Source: Spirochaetota bacterium (GTDB lineage Bacteria; Spirochaetota; Spirochaetia; Treponematales; Rectinemataceae). Taken from it: a stretch of 53,686 nucleotides of DNA. Within the stretch, counting starts at the first letter, position 1. The number at the start of each line of letters is the position of its first letter. The DNA is taken from assembly GCA_022711355.1 (NCBI GenBank), contig JAKLFE010000031.1:1-53686 (forward strand), given 5' to 3'. Below, one piece after another: positions 41,462-49,689 of this stretch. The position numbers and the translations under genes are program-made. The notes beneath the pieces were generated by a model, which saw nothing but the letters and a program-made list of their open reading frames with translations, made no database searches and had not been told where the DNA came from.

Positions 41462-42660
41462 TTTAAAAGCACTCCTAAAGCGAGGAAGGGGACCCCGTCG
41501 GGGCTCTCGGCCCAGCCCCTCGCGAGGAAGCCCCCCTCGCTCCCGAGGGAGTACAGGAGGCGCTGCTCGAGGACGAGGGCCCAGGGGCCACGATGCCATT
41601 CCAGGGTCCAGAAGAAAGGCTCGAGGCAGAGATCGAAGCCCGATCTCTGCTCGAGGCCGGAGCTGCCGACCCAGGTAGCTATGCCCGAGAATCCTAGGCC
41701 GGCGCTCAGGCGGAAGGGCGAGCTCGGCGAGAGGAAGAGGTAGGCCCCCGAGCCCAGCCTAAGCTCGTCGTGGAAGACCGGGCGGGAGCCGGGGAGGAAG
41801 TCGTAGGCGCACCAGAAGGCATCTTCTGCCCGCAGGTAGACCCAGTCGGCTACGGGGTACCAGCGGAGGGCCGCGGCCGCCCCGAGCCTGCGGGAGCTCC
41901 CGTAGCTGAAGTAGGCGGCCATCCTCGTCTTGGGCTGGAGCCGCGGCAGCGCGATCTCGCGTTCCTCATCCTTGACCACGAAGGACTTACGAGCCGGCCA
42001 GAAGCCCTCCTTCTCGAGCCCGAAGACCAGGCGTTGCCCGGGCTTGAAAGGAAGGTAGGGGGCCTCGAGGCCTGACTCGCCGACCTCCCCGAGGGGGAAG
42101 GAAGCCTCGCCCTCGCCGAGGGAAAGCAGGGCTCCCCTGTCGCTCGAGGCGAAGGAGAGGCGGAAGCTGATGGGCGGGGCCGCGTCGTCCGCGGAGCTCC
42201 GCCCCCCGATGCGGGCCGCCGCGAGCGCAGCCTCGGCGGAGCCGGCCAGGAGGGGTAGGGCGGTGAGCCCTGCGTAGGCGGAGAAGCCGTCCGAGCCCAG
42301 GAGCTCGCCCCTGGCCCCGTCGTAGACCGCGGCCCGCCACAGGAGGCGCGAGCCCTCGATCGCGCAGCTCGCCGCGAGGACCCAGCGGGCCCCGGAGCCG
42401 GCCGCCGCCGCCTTGGCCGCCGCCGGTTCCTCCGCTCCGTACTCGCCTTCGAGGGAGGGGGCGAGGGTCAGGCCTGCCGCCTCGGCCTCCTGGGCGAGGG
42501 CCTGGGCCAGGAAGTCGGCGAAGCCCTCGCTGGCCGCCTCGCGCGGGGAGGCCAGGACGACGGCCCTGCCGCCGTCCAGTTCGAGGGCGGCGGGCTCGGC
42601 GCCGAGGGAGGAGCCGAGCGCGAGGACGAGGCCCGCGGCCAAGCTTCGGTGGAGCCGCAT
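41455..42660 (-). CDS. Outer-membrane-like protein with PEGA-like domain, first pair (OMP-A)
   Basis: A 401-residue exported protein. Signal peptide (ends SSLGA, residue 21), then an Ala-rich domain (about 25-165; RWVLAASCAIEGSRLLWRAAVYD resembles beta-strand repeats of proteins that modulate or bind glycans). Then a PEGA-like region (about 170-245, with RLVFGLEKEGFWPARKSFVV) and an aromatic-rich barrel-like C-terminal half with alternating strands (YFSYGSSRRLGAAAALRWYP, FFWTLEWHRGPWALVLEQRL), ending VLLKW. The cyclase stop and this start form TGATG, so they are coupled. The similarity of layout to OMP-B marks the two as paralogues. Confidence 0.7.
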   Translation of the reverse strand: MRLHRSLAAGLVLALGSSLGAEPAALELDGGRAVVLASPREAASEGFADFLAQALAQEAEAAGLTLAPSLEGEYGAEEPAAAKAAAAGSGARWVLAASCAIEGSRLLWRAAVYDGARGELLGSDGFSAYAGLTALPLLAGSAEAALAAARIGGRSSADDAAPPISFRLSFASSDRGALLSLGEGEASFPLGEVGESGLEAPYLPFKPGQRLVFGLEKEGFWPARKSFVVKDEEREIALPRLQPKTRMAAYFSYGSSRRLGAAAALRWYPVADWVYLRAEDAFWCAYDFLPGSRPVFHDELRLGSGAYLFLSPSSPFRLSAGLGFSGIATWVGSSGLEQRSGFDLCLEPFFWTLEWHRGPWALVLEQRLLYSLGSEGGFLARGWAESPDGVPFLALGVLLKW

Positions 42661-44348
42661 CACTTCTCCGTCAGCACCTCGACCCCGTTCCACTCCGGGG
42701 GAGGGGGGCTCTTCATGAAGCGATCCGAGCGCTCGAGGAAGAGCTGGGCGACGTGGTCGCCCGGCAGGATCGAGAGGAGCTCGCGGAAGCCGTCGGCGGC
42801 GCGGCGGAAATCGCGGCCGTAGTAGGCGGCGGCCGCCTCCTCGCTGATCGTCCAGGCCCGCTCCTCGTCGGGGCCGAGCATGGTGCGGGCGGTGTAGACC
42901 CTGACCCCCTCGGTCTTGCCCTTGACCTGGATCCGGTCGACGAGGCGGCAGCGGATGGCGTCCTTGACCCGCTCGTGCGCGTCCTGGGAGAAGAGGATGG
43001 GCTGCTTGTACAGCTTCGTCGCGCCCTCGAGCCGGGAGGCGAGGTTCACCGGGTCCCCGATGAGGGTGTAGTTCATCTTCTTCTCGCAGCCGATGTTGCC
43101 CACCGTCACCACGCCGTAGTTGATCCCCACCCCGATCCGGAAGGGGGGCATGCCGCGGGCCTCCTGCTCCATGTTGAAGACCTCGAGGGCCTCGGTCATC
43201 TCGAGCCCCGCCAGGACGGCGCGGAGGGCGTCGTCCTCGTGCTTGGTGGGCGCCCCGAACATGGCCATGATGGCGTCGCCAATGTACTTGTCCACGACCC
43301 CGCCCCGGTCCATGATCGTGTCGACCATGAGGGCGAAGTAGCGGTTGAGGGCGGTGACCAGGACGTCGGGCTCCATGGATTCCGAGATGGTCGTGAAGCT
43401 GCGGATGTCCGAGAAGAGGACGGCCACCGGGCGGTTCGAGCCGACGAGCATGGCCTCGGGATTCTGGAAGTAGGACTCGATGACGTCCTTGGGCACGTAG
43501 AGCTGGAAGATGTTCCGGATCTTCGTCTCTTTCTTCTGGGCGACGACCGCGTCGAAGGCGTAGCGCTTGATCTGGCTGTAGGCCTTGCCCAGCTCCCCGA
43601 GCATCAGGTTGAAGGTGTGGGAGAGCTGGCCGATCTCGTCGTCGTACTCGACCGGGACCCGCTCGGAGAGGTCCCCCGAGGCGATGATCCGCCGCATGGC
43701 CGAGGAGACGCTCTCCAGTGGCTTGGTGAGGTAGGTGGCGAAGGCGAGGAGGAGGAGGACCGAGACGAGGGCCGCCCCTGCCAGTATCTCGAGCGAGCTG
43801 CGGAAGATCGACTCGACCTCGCCGTAGAAGGCCCCCTTCTCCTCGCTGACGAGGACGGTCCAGCCGAAGGCGGGGAAGGGGAAGTAGGAGGCCACGCGGT
43901 CGACCCCGCCGAGCCTGAAGCTGCCGAAGCCCGAGCTCCCCGCCCGGCCGAGGGAGGCCAGGGCGGCGGCCTCCTCGGCCGCGAGCGCCTCGCCGAGGGG
44001 GCCGGCGAGCCTGCCCGCATCGGGGCCCGAGCGCATCTGGAGCCGGCCCTCGGCGTCGGCCGCGATGATAGCCTCGGTCGGGCTGCGCCGGATGGAGCCG
44101 GCGAAGGACTCGACGGCGGCCCGGGCCGCCGCCTCCATGTCGGGCCGGCCGGCGAAGCCGTTGTCGACGAGGAGGCCCCACTGGCTCTCGGCGTACTTCT
44201 CGAGCTCCGAGGCCTTGAAGGAGAGGAACTCGGTCGCGATGCGCGTCACCGCCTGCGCCGCGACGAAGTACGAGGACAGGCCGGCGAGGGCGATGGAGGC
44301 CACGATGAGGGGGAGGACGATCAGGATGATCTTGAGGCGGATACTCAT
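42660..44348 (-). CDS. Class III adenylate cyclase with periplasmic sensor and HAMP
   Basis: A 562-residue sensor cyclase. TM1 (about 8-28) and TM2 (about 188-208) bracket a periplasmic domain of about 155 residues (a Cache-like sensor by size and position). TM2 leads to a HAMP linker (KPLESVSSAMRRIIASGDLS) and a class III cyclase domain (about 310-490). Metal Asp residues are in VLFSDIRSFTTIS and YIGDAIMAMFG. Lys (VDKYIGD) and Thr (NYTLIGD) indicate ATP specificity, and Asn/Arg are in VNLASRLE. A roughly 70-residue tail follows. It is the first gene of an operon with OMP-A, LP-A, OMP-B and LP-B, which is unusual company. cAMP output could feed the CNG channel or cAMP-binding regulators (inference). 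Confidence 0.93.
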   Translation of the reverse strand: MSIRLKIILIVLPLIVASIALAGLSSYFVAAQAVTRIATEFLSFKASELEKYAESQWGLLVDNGFAGRPDMEAAARAAVESFAGSIRRSPTEAIIAADAEGRLQMRSGPDAGRLAGPLGEALAAEEAAALASLGRAGSSGFGSFRLGGVDRVASYFPFPAFGWTVLVSEEKGAFYGEVESIFRSSLEILAGAALVSVLLLLAFATYLTKPLESVSSAMRRIIASGDLSERVPVEYDDEIGQLSHTFNLMLGELGKAYSQIKRYAFDAVVAQKKETKIRNIFQLYVPKDVIESYFQNPEAMLVGSNRPVAVLFSDIRSFTTISESMEPDVLVTALNRYFALMVDTIMDRGGVVDKYIGDAIMAMFGAPTKHEDDALRAVLAGLEMTEALEVFNMEQEARGMPPFRIGVGINYGVVTVGNIGCEKKMNYTLIGDPVNLASRLEGATKLYKQPILFSQDAHERVKDAIRCRLVDRIQVKGKTEGVRVYTARTMLGPDEERAWTISEEAAAAYYGRDFRRAADGFRELLSILPGDHVAQLFLERSDRFMKSPPPPEWNGVEVLTEK

Positions 44349-44391
44349 CTAGGATGGAATGATAATCCGCCGCCACCCCGAGCGCAAGGAA

Positions 44392-44428
44392 GGGCGGCCT
44401 CCGCCCCGCGAGGGAGAGGAGGCCGCCC
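44392..44428 (-). terminator. 11-bp hairpin downstream of hflC
   Basis: GGGCGGCCTCC (44392-44402) pairs perfectly with GGAGGCCGCCC (44418-44428) around a 15-nt loop, just after the hflC stop and before the cyclase operon on the same strand. No T-run follows, so termination would be hairpin-only or pausing. Confidence 0.55.
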
Positions 44429-44433
44429 GGCGC

Positions 44434-45414
44434 CTAGCGGCCGCGCGGGCCGTAGAGGTAGCGGAAGTAGTCCAGGTCGGTGGAGAGGGTCTTGGAGAAG
44501 CTCGGCAGGGTCTGCCGGTAGGACTCCACGGCCCTCCAGAAATCGTAGAAGGAGGGATCGCGGCCGTAGGCCGCGGCGTAGACGCGCGAAGCCTCGGCGT
44601 CGGCCTTGCCCTTGGCCGCCTCGGCCTTGGCGTAGGCCTCCGAGAGGACCGTCCGCTTCTCGTTCTCGAGCTTGCCGAGCCACTCGGCCTTCTTGCCCTC
44701 CCCGTAGCTGCGGAAGGCCTGGGCGATCTGGTTCCGCTCCTTGATCATGCGGTTGTAGACGCTCTCGGTCAGCTCGTCGGAATACTTGATCTGCCGGGGG
44801 ATGATATCGAGGACCTCGATGCCGTACTGGGGCGCGATCGCCTTGACGATGTCGAGCATGTCGGCCGAGAGGCGGCGCCGGCCCTTCTCGATCTTGTCGT
44901 GCGACACCTCGGTCTGGGTGAGCTGGTCGAGGGCCGCCGAGCCCTCGGCGTCCCCGGTCTGGAAGCTCTCCTTCGTGCCGCTCCCGACGAGGGCGTTGGA
45001 GTTGCGCACCGCCTCGCGGAGGTAGTTAGAAGAAACGACGGTGCGCACGGCGCTGTCGATCACGTCGTCGAGGCGGCCGTAGGCGTTCTCGATGCTCGAC
45101 ATCGACTCGTAGAACCTCGTCGGGTCGACGATGCGCCAGCGGGCCGTCGCGTCCACCCAGATGAACTGGTTCTCCTTGGTGGGGATGCGCTGAGGCTCCC
45201 CGTCCCAGGGCATGAGCCGCTTGGGATAGCGCACGACCGCGTCGAGGAAGGGCGAGCGCATCTTGAGGCCGGCCTCGGACTGCACCGAGACGATCTTGCC
45301 GAGCCTGACGACGACGGCCTGCTCCCCTTCGTTGAGCACGTAGAAGGGCCCCATCGCGAGGAAGGCCGCGAAGAGGGCTAAGGCGACGACGATCCCTATG
45401 ATGAGCTTCTTCAT
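44434..45414 (-). CDS. hflC: HflC: SPFH-family regulator of the FtsH protease
   Basis: A 326-residue SPFH/prohibitin-type membrane protein. One N-terminal TM (about 3-25, MKKLIIGIVVALALFAAFL) is followed by GEQAVVVRLGKI and the SPFH domain, then a coiled region (EAYAKAEAAKGKADAEASRVY) and a C-terminal assembly region. With HflK it forms a large cage around the FtsH protease in the inner membrane and tunes its activity. The ATG overlaps the hflK stop (ATGA, 45411-45414), as usual for hflKC. ftsH itself is not in this window. Confidence 0.94.
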   Translation of the reverse strand: MKKLIIGIVVALALFAAFLAMGPFYVLNEGEQAVVVRLGKIVSVQSEAGLKMRSPFLDAVVRYPKRLMPWDGEPQRIPTKENQFIWVDATARWRIVDPTRFYESMSSIENAYGRLDDVIDSAVRTVVSSNYLREAVRNSNALVGSGTKESFQTGDAEGSAALDQLTQTEVSHDKIEKGRRRLSADMLDIVKAIAPQYGIEVLDIIPRQIKYSDELTESVYNRMIKERNQIAQAFRSYGEGKKAEWLGKLENEKRTVLSEAYAKAEAAKGKADAEASRVYAAAYGRDPSFYDFWRAVESYRQTLPSFSKTLSTDLDYFRYLYGPRGR

Positions 45415-46424
45415 CGCTGCGCCTCCCCGGAGGCGGCTCCGCCCCTCGAATCGAGATTCTTGAGCGGGAGGAAGTTCGTGAAGCGCTTGTCGATGAGCTC
45501 CACCCCCTCCTCGCCCTTGAAGACCTCGTCCATCATCTCGTAGTAGAGGCGCTGGCGGGTGACGTCGGGGGCCTTGCGGTACTCCTCGTAGACGGAGTTG
45601 AAGCGGGCGACGTCGCCCGAGGCCTTGTTGACGCGCTCGGTCGCGTAGCCCATGGCTACCTCGACGAGGCGGTCCGCCTCGCCCTTGGCCTTGGGGATCT
45701 CCGCGTTGTAGGCCTCCTTGCCCTCGTTGATGAGGCGGTTCATGTCCTGGATGGCCTTGTTGACGTCCTCGAAGGCGTCCTGGACGCCCTTGGGCGGCAC
45801 GATGTTCTGGAGCTGGACCTGGGTCACCTGGATGCCCAGGCCGTAGCTCGAGAAGATCTCGTTCATCATCTGCACGGCGCTTTCCTGTATCGCGGTGCGC
45901 TCCGGCCCCATGACCCCGAGAATGGTCCGGTCGCCCACGAGGAGGTTCAGGACCGATTGGGATATGTCGCGGATCGTCTTGTGCCGGTCGCTCGTGTTGA
46001 AGAGCCAGGCCTTGGGATCGTTGATCTTGTACTGGATGATCCACTCGACGTCGACGATGTTGAGGTCCCCCGTGAGCATGGTGGACTCCTCGGGGAAGCG
46101 CTGCTCCGAGTACATGGTGGCCGTGGCCACGCCGGTCTTCTCGGTCCGGAAGCCGAACTGCTCGGTCTGGACCACCTCGGTCTTGACCGCGTAGCTCTTC
46201 TGGATCCCGAAGGGGATCTTGTAGTGCAGGCCGGGCTCGGCGACCTTGGTGAACCTGCCGAAGGTCGTGACCACCGCCCGCTCCGTCTGGTCGACGACGA
46301 AGAAGCTCGTCGAGAGGAAGACGATGACCGCAATCGCCGCGAGGGCGACGAGGATCAGCGCCGGGCTCAGCTTGAGGCCGGATGGGCTTACCTTGCGCAT
46401 CCTGCCTCCTGGATTATCCGACAT
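45411..46424 (-). CDS. hflK: HflK: SPFH-family regulator of the FtsH protease
   Basis: A 337-residue partner of HflC. The N-terminus has a short cytoplasmic segment, one TM (about 22-44) and FVVDQTERAVVTTFGRF, the HflK start of the SPFH domain. EPGLHYKIPFGIQKS and VEWIIQYKINDPKAWLF are conserved blocks. Two possible starts exist, each with its own good ribosome-binding site: ATG 46424 after GGAGGCACCT and ATG 46400 after AGGAGGCAGG. I kept the first. It is upstream of hflC and coupled to it by ATGA. The pair restrains FtsH. Confidence 0.94.
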   Translation of the reverse strand: MSDNPGGRMRKVSPSGLKLSPALILVALAAIAVIVFLSTSFFVVDQTERAVVTTFGRFTKVAEPGLHYKIPFGIQKSYAVKTEVVQTEQFGFRTEKTGVATATMYSEQRFPEESTMLTGDLNIVDVEWIIQYKINDPKAWLFNTSDRHKTIRDISQSVLNLLVGDRTILGVMGPERTAIQESAVQMMNEIFSSYGLGIQVTQVQLQNIVPPKGVQDAFEDVNKAIQDMNRLINEGKEAYNAEIPKAKGEADRLVEVAMGYATERVNKASGDVARFNSVYEEYRKAPDVTRQRLYYEMMDEVFKGEEGVELIDKRFTNFLPLKNLDSRGGAASGEAQR

Positions 46425-46461
46425 AGGTGCCTCCGTAAATAAAGGTAGCTACATCGAGGGG

Positions 46462-46486
46462 AAAATGAAAGCGCGTCTTTCGCGCT
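46462..46486 (-). terminator. Intrinsic terminator after the RluA-type gene
   Basis: On the minus strand AGCGCG, a 5-nt loop, CGCGCT, then TTCATTTT. It follows the pseudouridine synthase stop by 30 bp and separates it from hflK. Confidence 0.65.
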
Positions 46487-46516
46487 CGCGCGGAAGGCGC
46501 GCCCGCCCCGCCGGGC

Positions 46517-47476
46517 TCAGGGAGCGAGGGCGGCCTCGAGGGCCCGGCCCATCGCCTCGGCGCCGTAGAGGGCCTCGAGACGGGCCCGGGAGCGAGGGGG
46601 GAGGGGGGCGGTCACCTCCCGCGGCAGATCGGGGAAGGGAGGCTCGGGAAAGCGCAGGGCGAGGGCGTGGAGGATGTAGCCCCCGGGGAAGGGCCGGCCC
46701 CCGTACTTCGCGTCGCCGGCGAGGGCGAGGCCCCTCGCCGCCGCCTGGGCCCGGATCTGGTGGGTCAGGCCCGTGCCGAGCTCGACCAGGGCGAGGCTGA
46801 GGCCGCCCGCCTCGGCGAGGGGTACGGCGCGGGACTGGGCGGGCCGGCCCGAGCTCCCGGCCGAGCTGATCCCCCGTTCCCCGTCGCGCTCGAGGAGGTC
46901 CTCCCATACGGCGGGCGAGCCCAGGCTGCCCTCGAGGAGGGCCAGGTAGCGCTTCTCGATCCGCCGGGAGCGAAGCAGCTCGGCGAAGGCCCGGGCCCCG
47001 GCGGCGCTCCTCGGGAAGGCGACGAGACCCGAGGTGTTGCGGTCCAGCCGGTGCAGGGGGCCCGGCTTGAAGGAGAGCGAGCCTCGGCTCCGCCCGTCGA
47101 GGTAGGCCCGCACGAGCTCCTCGAGGCTGTCCTTCCCGTGGACGAGCATGCCGCGTGGCTTGTTGAGAAAGAGGAGGTCCTCGGTCTCGAGGACGATGAG
47201 GCCGGAGAGGGCGGGGCCGTCCTTGGCTGCGGCAGGGAGGCCCGGCCCCGCCTTCGCGGGCAGGAGGGCGGGGTCGAGTGCGATACGGTCCCCTGGCGCG
47301 AGGCGGAGGCTCGCCTCGGCGGGCTTCCCGTTGACGAGGATGCGCCTCCGCCTGAGCGAGCTGTAGACGGCGGAAAGGGGCGCCTCGCCGAGGAGGCTCC
47401 TGAGCACCTTGTCGAGGCGGCGGCCCGCGTCGTCGGGTCCGGCCGCCAGCTCGACGAAGTCCTGTCGTCCCGGCAT
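46517..47476 (-). CDS. RluA-family RNA pseudouridine synthase (RluC/RluD type)
   Basis: A 319-residue pseudouridine synthase with an N-terminal S4 RNA-binding domain (about 15-65, RRLDKVLRSLLGEAPLSAVY then RRRRILVNGKPAE) and the RluA catalytic domain with the motif PLHRLDRNTSGL (catalytic D145). GTGLTHQIRAQAAARGLALAGD is the conserved C-terminal block. RluC/RluD enzymes modify 23S rRNA; the particular site is not visible. It is divergent from the DUF212 gene with 92 bp between starts and ends before hflK with an intrinsic terminator. Confidence 0.94.
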   Translation of the reverse strand: MPGRQDFVELAAGPDDAGRRLDKVLRSLLGEAPLSAVYSSLRRRRILVNGKPAEASLRLAPGDRIALDPALLPAKAGPGLPAAAKDGPALSGLIVLETEDLLFLNKPRGMLVHGKDSLEELVRAYLDGRSRGSLSFKPGPLHRLDRNTSGLVAFPRSAAGARAFAELLRSRRIEKRYLALLEGSLGSPAVWEDLLERDGERGISSAGSSGRPAQSRAVPLAEAGGLSLALVELGTGLTHQIRAQAAARGLALAGDAKYGGRPFPGGYILHALALRFPEPPFPDLPREVTAPLPPRSRARLEALYGAEAMGRALEAALAP

Positions 47477-47532
47477 ATCGGCCCACTGTACGTCCCCGAG
47501 GCCCGAGGGTCAACCTGGGCGAGGCCGGCGCC

Positions 47533-47561
47533 TTGACATCGCGGGGGCCTTCGGGGAAACT
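47533..47561 (+). promoter_or_regulatory. Consensus -35 promoter placing the start at the DUF212 GTG
   Basis: TTGACA (47533-47538, perfect consensus), 17 nt, GAAACT (47556-47561), then 7 nt to GTG at 47569. No Shine-Dalgarno fits before the GTG, so this is another leaderless candidate and probably the promoter of the whole run that ends in rnf. Confidence 0.5.
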
Positions 47562-47568
47562 GGCTGGC

Positions 47569-48048
47569 GTGGTGACCAACGCCCGCCCCCTCGGAGGAGA
47601 TCTCTTCCGCAACCCGGTCTTCCTCTCGGCCCTCTTCAGCCTCCTCGTCGCCCAGTTCCTGAAGTCGGTCATCGGCATCCTCCGCTCGCGCTCCACGTCC
47701 TTCCGCGAGGTCCTGTCGACCTTCCTCTGGAAGACCGGCGGCATGCCTTCGAGCCACAGCGCCCTCGCCATCTCCATCGCTACCTCCATCGCCTACATCG
47801 AGGGTCTCGATACGAGCCTCTTCGCCCTGTCCCTCTTCTTCGCCCTCGTCGTCATCCGCGACGCCCTCGGCGTCCGCCGGGCAGCCGGCCAGCAGGCCCG
47901 CGTCCTCAACCTCCTCGGCAAGGAGCTCTCCGCCCGCTTCGACCTCCCCCACCACCTCGTCAAGGAAGTCCACGGCCACAACCCGGCCGAGGTCCTCGTC
48001 GGCAGCGTGCTCGGCTTCTTCATCGCCCTGGCTTTCTGCACCCTCTAA
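47569..48048 (+). CDS. DUF212/divergent PAP2-family membrane protein (YuiD-like)
   Basis: A 159-residue protein with about four TM segments. GGMPSSHSALAISIATS matches the PSGH-like phosphatase motif (PSSHSA) and HNPAEVLVGSVLG the third motif of the DUF212 'divergent PAP2' family; the first PAP2 motif is weak. Function is unknown, possibly a lipid phosphatase. The start is GTG, either at 47569 or 47572; the upstream TTG lies in the -35 box. It precedes the unknown 542-residue protein by 12 nt and is probably the first gene of the rnf-containing run. Confidence 0.85.
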   Translation: MVTNARPLGGDLFRNPVFLSALFSLLVAQFLKSVIGILRSRSTSFREVLSTFLWKTGGMPSSHSALAISIATSIAYIEGLDTSLFALSLFFALVVIRDALGVRRAAGQQARVLNLLGKELSARFDLPHHLVKEVHGHNPAEVLVGSVLGFFIALAFCTL

Positions 48049-48060
48049 GCGGGGGCGCCC

Positions 48061-49689
48061 GTGAGCTCCCAAGGAGGATCGAGCCCCGGGGTCGAGGCCC
48101 CCGCTCGGCGCGCGGGCCAGGCCCTCCTGCGCCTCGCCGCGCTCTTCGCCCTCCTCGCGGCCGCCTTCACGGCGGGCTCCCGCATCGCCGCGCCCGGGTA
48201 CGCCGCGCCGCTGGAGACCGAATGGAAGGAATATCAGGTCCTCCTCGCGGAGGCCTCCATCCCCGAAGGCGAGCTCCTCGTGGCCCTCTCCTCCGCGGGC
48301 TTCCGCCGCGTCCTCTCGGCCTCCACCCAGCCCGTCCTCGTCTCCGACTGGGTCGGCCTCGAGACCATGCCCCTCAGCCTCGCCCTGGAGCGCCTCCTCG
48401 AGGGCGATCCCCGCCGCGATCCCTATATCGAGTCCCTCGGCTCCTGGTTCGAGGCGAGCGTCGGGGGCAAGCCCTACCGGGCTTACTACCTGCCCGCTAC
48501 GAGAGCCCTCGGCGAAGCGGCCCTGTCCAAGGCCCTCGCGCCCTTCCACGGACGCTTCCTTCTTCCCGGCCTGCGCCCCGCATCGGAGGCGGGCGATCCG
48601 CGCCTGCCGCGCGAGGGACTGCCCTCCCTCGCCGCGACGACCCTCCTCCTCGTCGCGGCCGCCCTCATCTCCCTCCTCCATACCGGGCGTCGCAAGGCCC
48701 GCCCGAGCCTGCGGATGCTCCTCCTCAGGCTCTCGGCGGGACTCCCCTGGCTGGCTGCCGCCTCCTCGGGCTTCCCCCTCGCCGCCCAGGCCTCCCTCTG
48801 GGGACTCGCCCTCGTGGAGCTCTCGGCCTGCCTCGAGCTCCCCCTCGATGAATACCTGCTGCGGGGATCCCTCGCCTCGGCCTTCGACAGCCTGCGCAGG
48901 CAGGCCCGCCCCCCCCTCGCCCTCGCCGCCGCGGCCCTCGCATCCCTCTTCCTCGAGCCGGCCTCCCTGCCCTCGATCGGCCTCGCCTTCATGGGATCGC
49001 TGAGCGCCCTCGCCGCCTGCGCCCTGGCCCTGCGGATCGCCGGCTCGGCCGAGGGACGAAGGCCCTTCATCCCCCGGCCGATAGGACGGCGGCTGCCCGC
49101 GCGCGTCCCCGCATCGCCCTGGCTCGCCTGCCTCGCCTGCCTCGCCCTCGGGCTCTGGACCTTCGACCTCATCGGCGCCCAGGCTCATGCCGGCCCCGAG
49201 CCCTCCTCCCTGGCCTATCCCCGCCCGGCCCCGGTCGAGGGAAGCCCTCGGCCCGGTCCGGAGGAGGCCCGGAAAAGGGCCCGAGCGAGCGGGGGAGGCC
49301 GACTGCCCGACCTCGCCTCCTGGCTCGAGCATCGGGCCATCCAGGAAGCCCTTCCGCTCGAGCGGGTCGGGGATAGGCGGCCGGAGCCCTTCGAGCCCGT
49401 CGCGGTCGCGCGGCCGGGGGGCGAGGAGCTGGCCCTCCGCTTCGACGAGGACTGGGTCCGCGCGGCCTATCGCTCCCTCCCTCCCCTCAGCGTCGAGGGC
49501 ATGCTCGCCGCCCAGGAAGGCTCGGTGGCCGCCTTCTCGCGGGCGGGCGGAGCCGGGAAAGGCCGACCGCTTGCGTCGATCGAGGTCCTTCGGTATATAC
49601 TCCTCCTGATCCCGCCCCTCGGCAGGATCGCCGCGGGCCTCTGGGCCGCGCGGGGCTCCGGAACGAGAGAGACGCGGCAGGAAGCATGA
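48061..49689 (+). CDS. Membrane protein of unknown function upstream of rnfC
   Basis: A 542-residue polytopic protein starting with GTG. One TM near residue 25-42 precedes a periplasmic or outer domain (about 45-195) with no known motif (EWKEYQVLLAEASIPEGELL). Then about eight TM segments (about 200-380), including an LLRLSAGLPWLAAASSGFPL stretch, are followed by a Pro/Arg/Gly-rich hydrophilic region (about 390-505) and a final TM (about 510-528, IEVLRYILLLIPPLGRIAAG). Its stop overlaps the rnfC start (ATGA, 49686-49689), so it is probably co-translated with the Rnf genes and could be an accessory subunit. No family recognised. Confidence 0.65.
   Translation: MSSQGGSSPGVEAPARRAGQALLRLAALFALLAAAFTAGSRIAAPGYAAPLETEWKEYQVLLAEASIPEGELLVALSSAGFRRVLSASTQPVLVSDWVGLETMPLSLALERLLEGDPRRDPYIESLGSWFEASVGGKPYRAYYLPATRALGEAALSKALAPFHGRFLLPGLRPASEAGDPRLPREGLPSLAATTLLLVAAALISLLHTGRRKARPSLRMLLLRLSAGLPWLAAASSGFPLAAQASLWGLALVELSACLELPLDEYLLRGSLASAFDSLRRQARPPLALAAAALASLFLEPASLPSIGLAFMGSLSALAACALALRIAGSAEGRRPFIPRPIGRRLPARVPASPWLACLACLALGLWTFDLIGAQAHAGPEPSSLAYPRPAPVEGSPRPGPEEARKRARASGGGRLPDLASWLEHRAIQEALPLERVGDRRPEPFEPVAVARPGGEELALRFDEDWVRAAYRSLPPLSVEGMLAAQEGSVAAFSRAGGAGKGRPLASIEVLRYILLLIPPLGRIAAGLWAARGSGTRETRQEA

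Noticed and set aside
41455..44376. A single 973-codon minus-strand frame that would fuse the first cyclase region to OMP-A
   Set aside because: The part upstream of 42660 is an off-frame reading of the cyclase gene; the cyclase motifs are in another frame and the OMP-A signal peptide starts at 42660.
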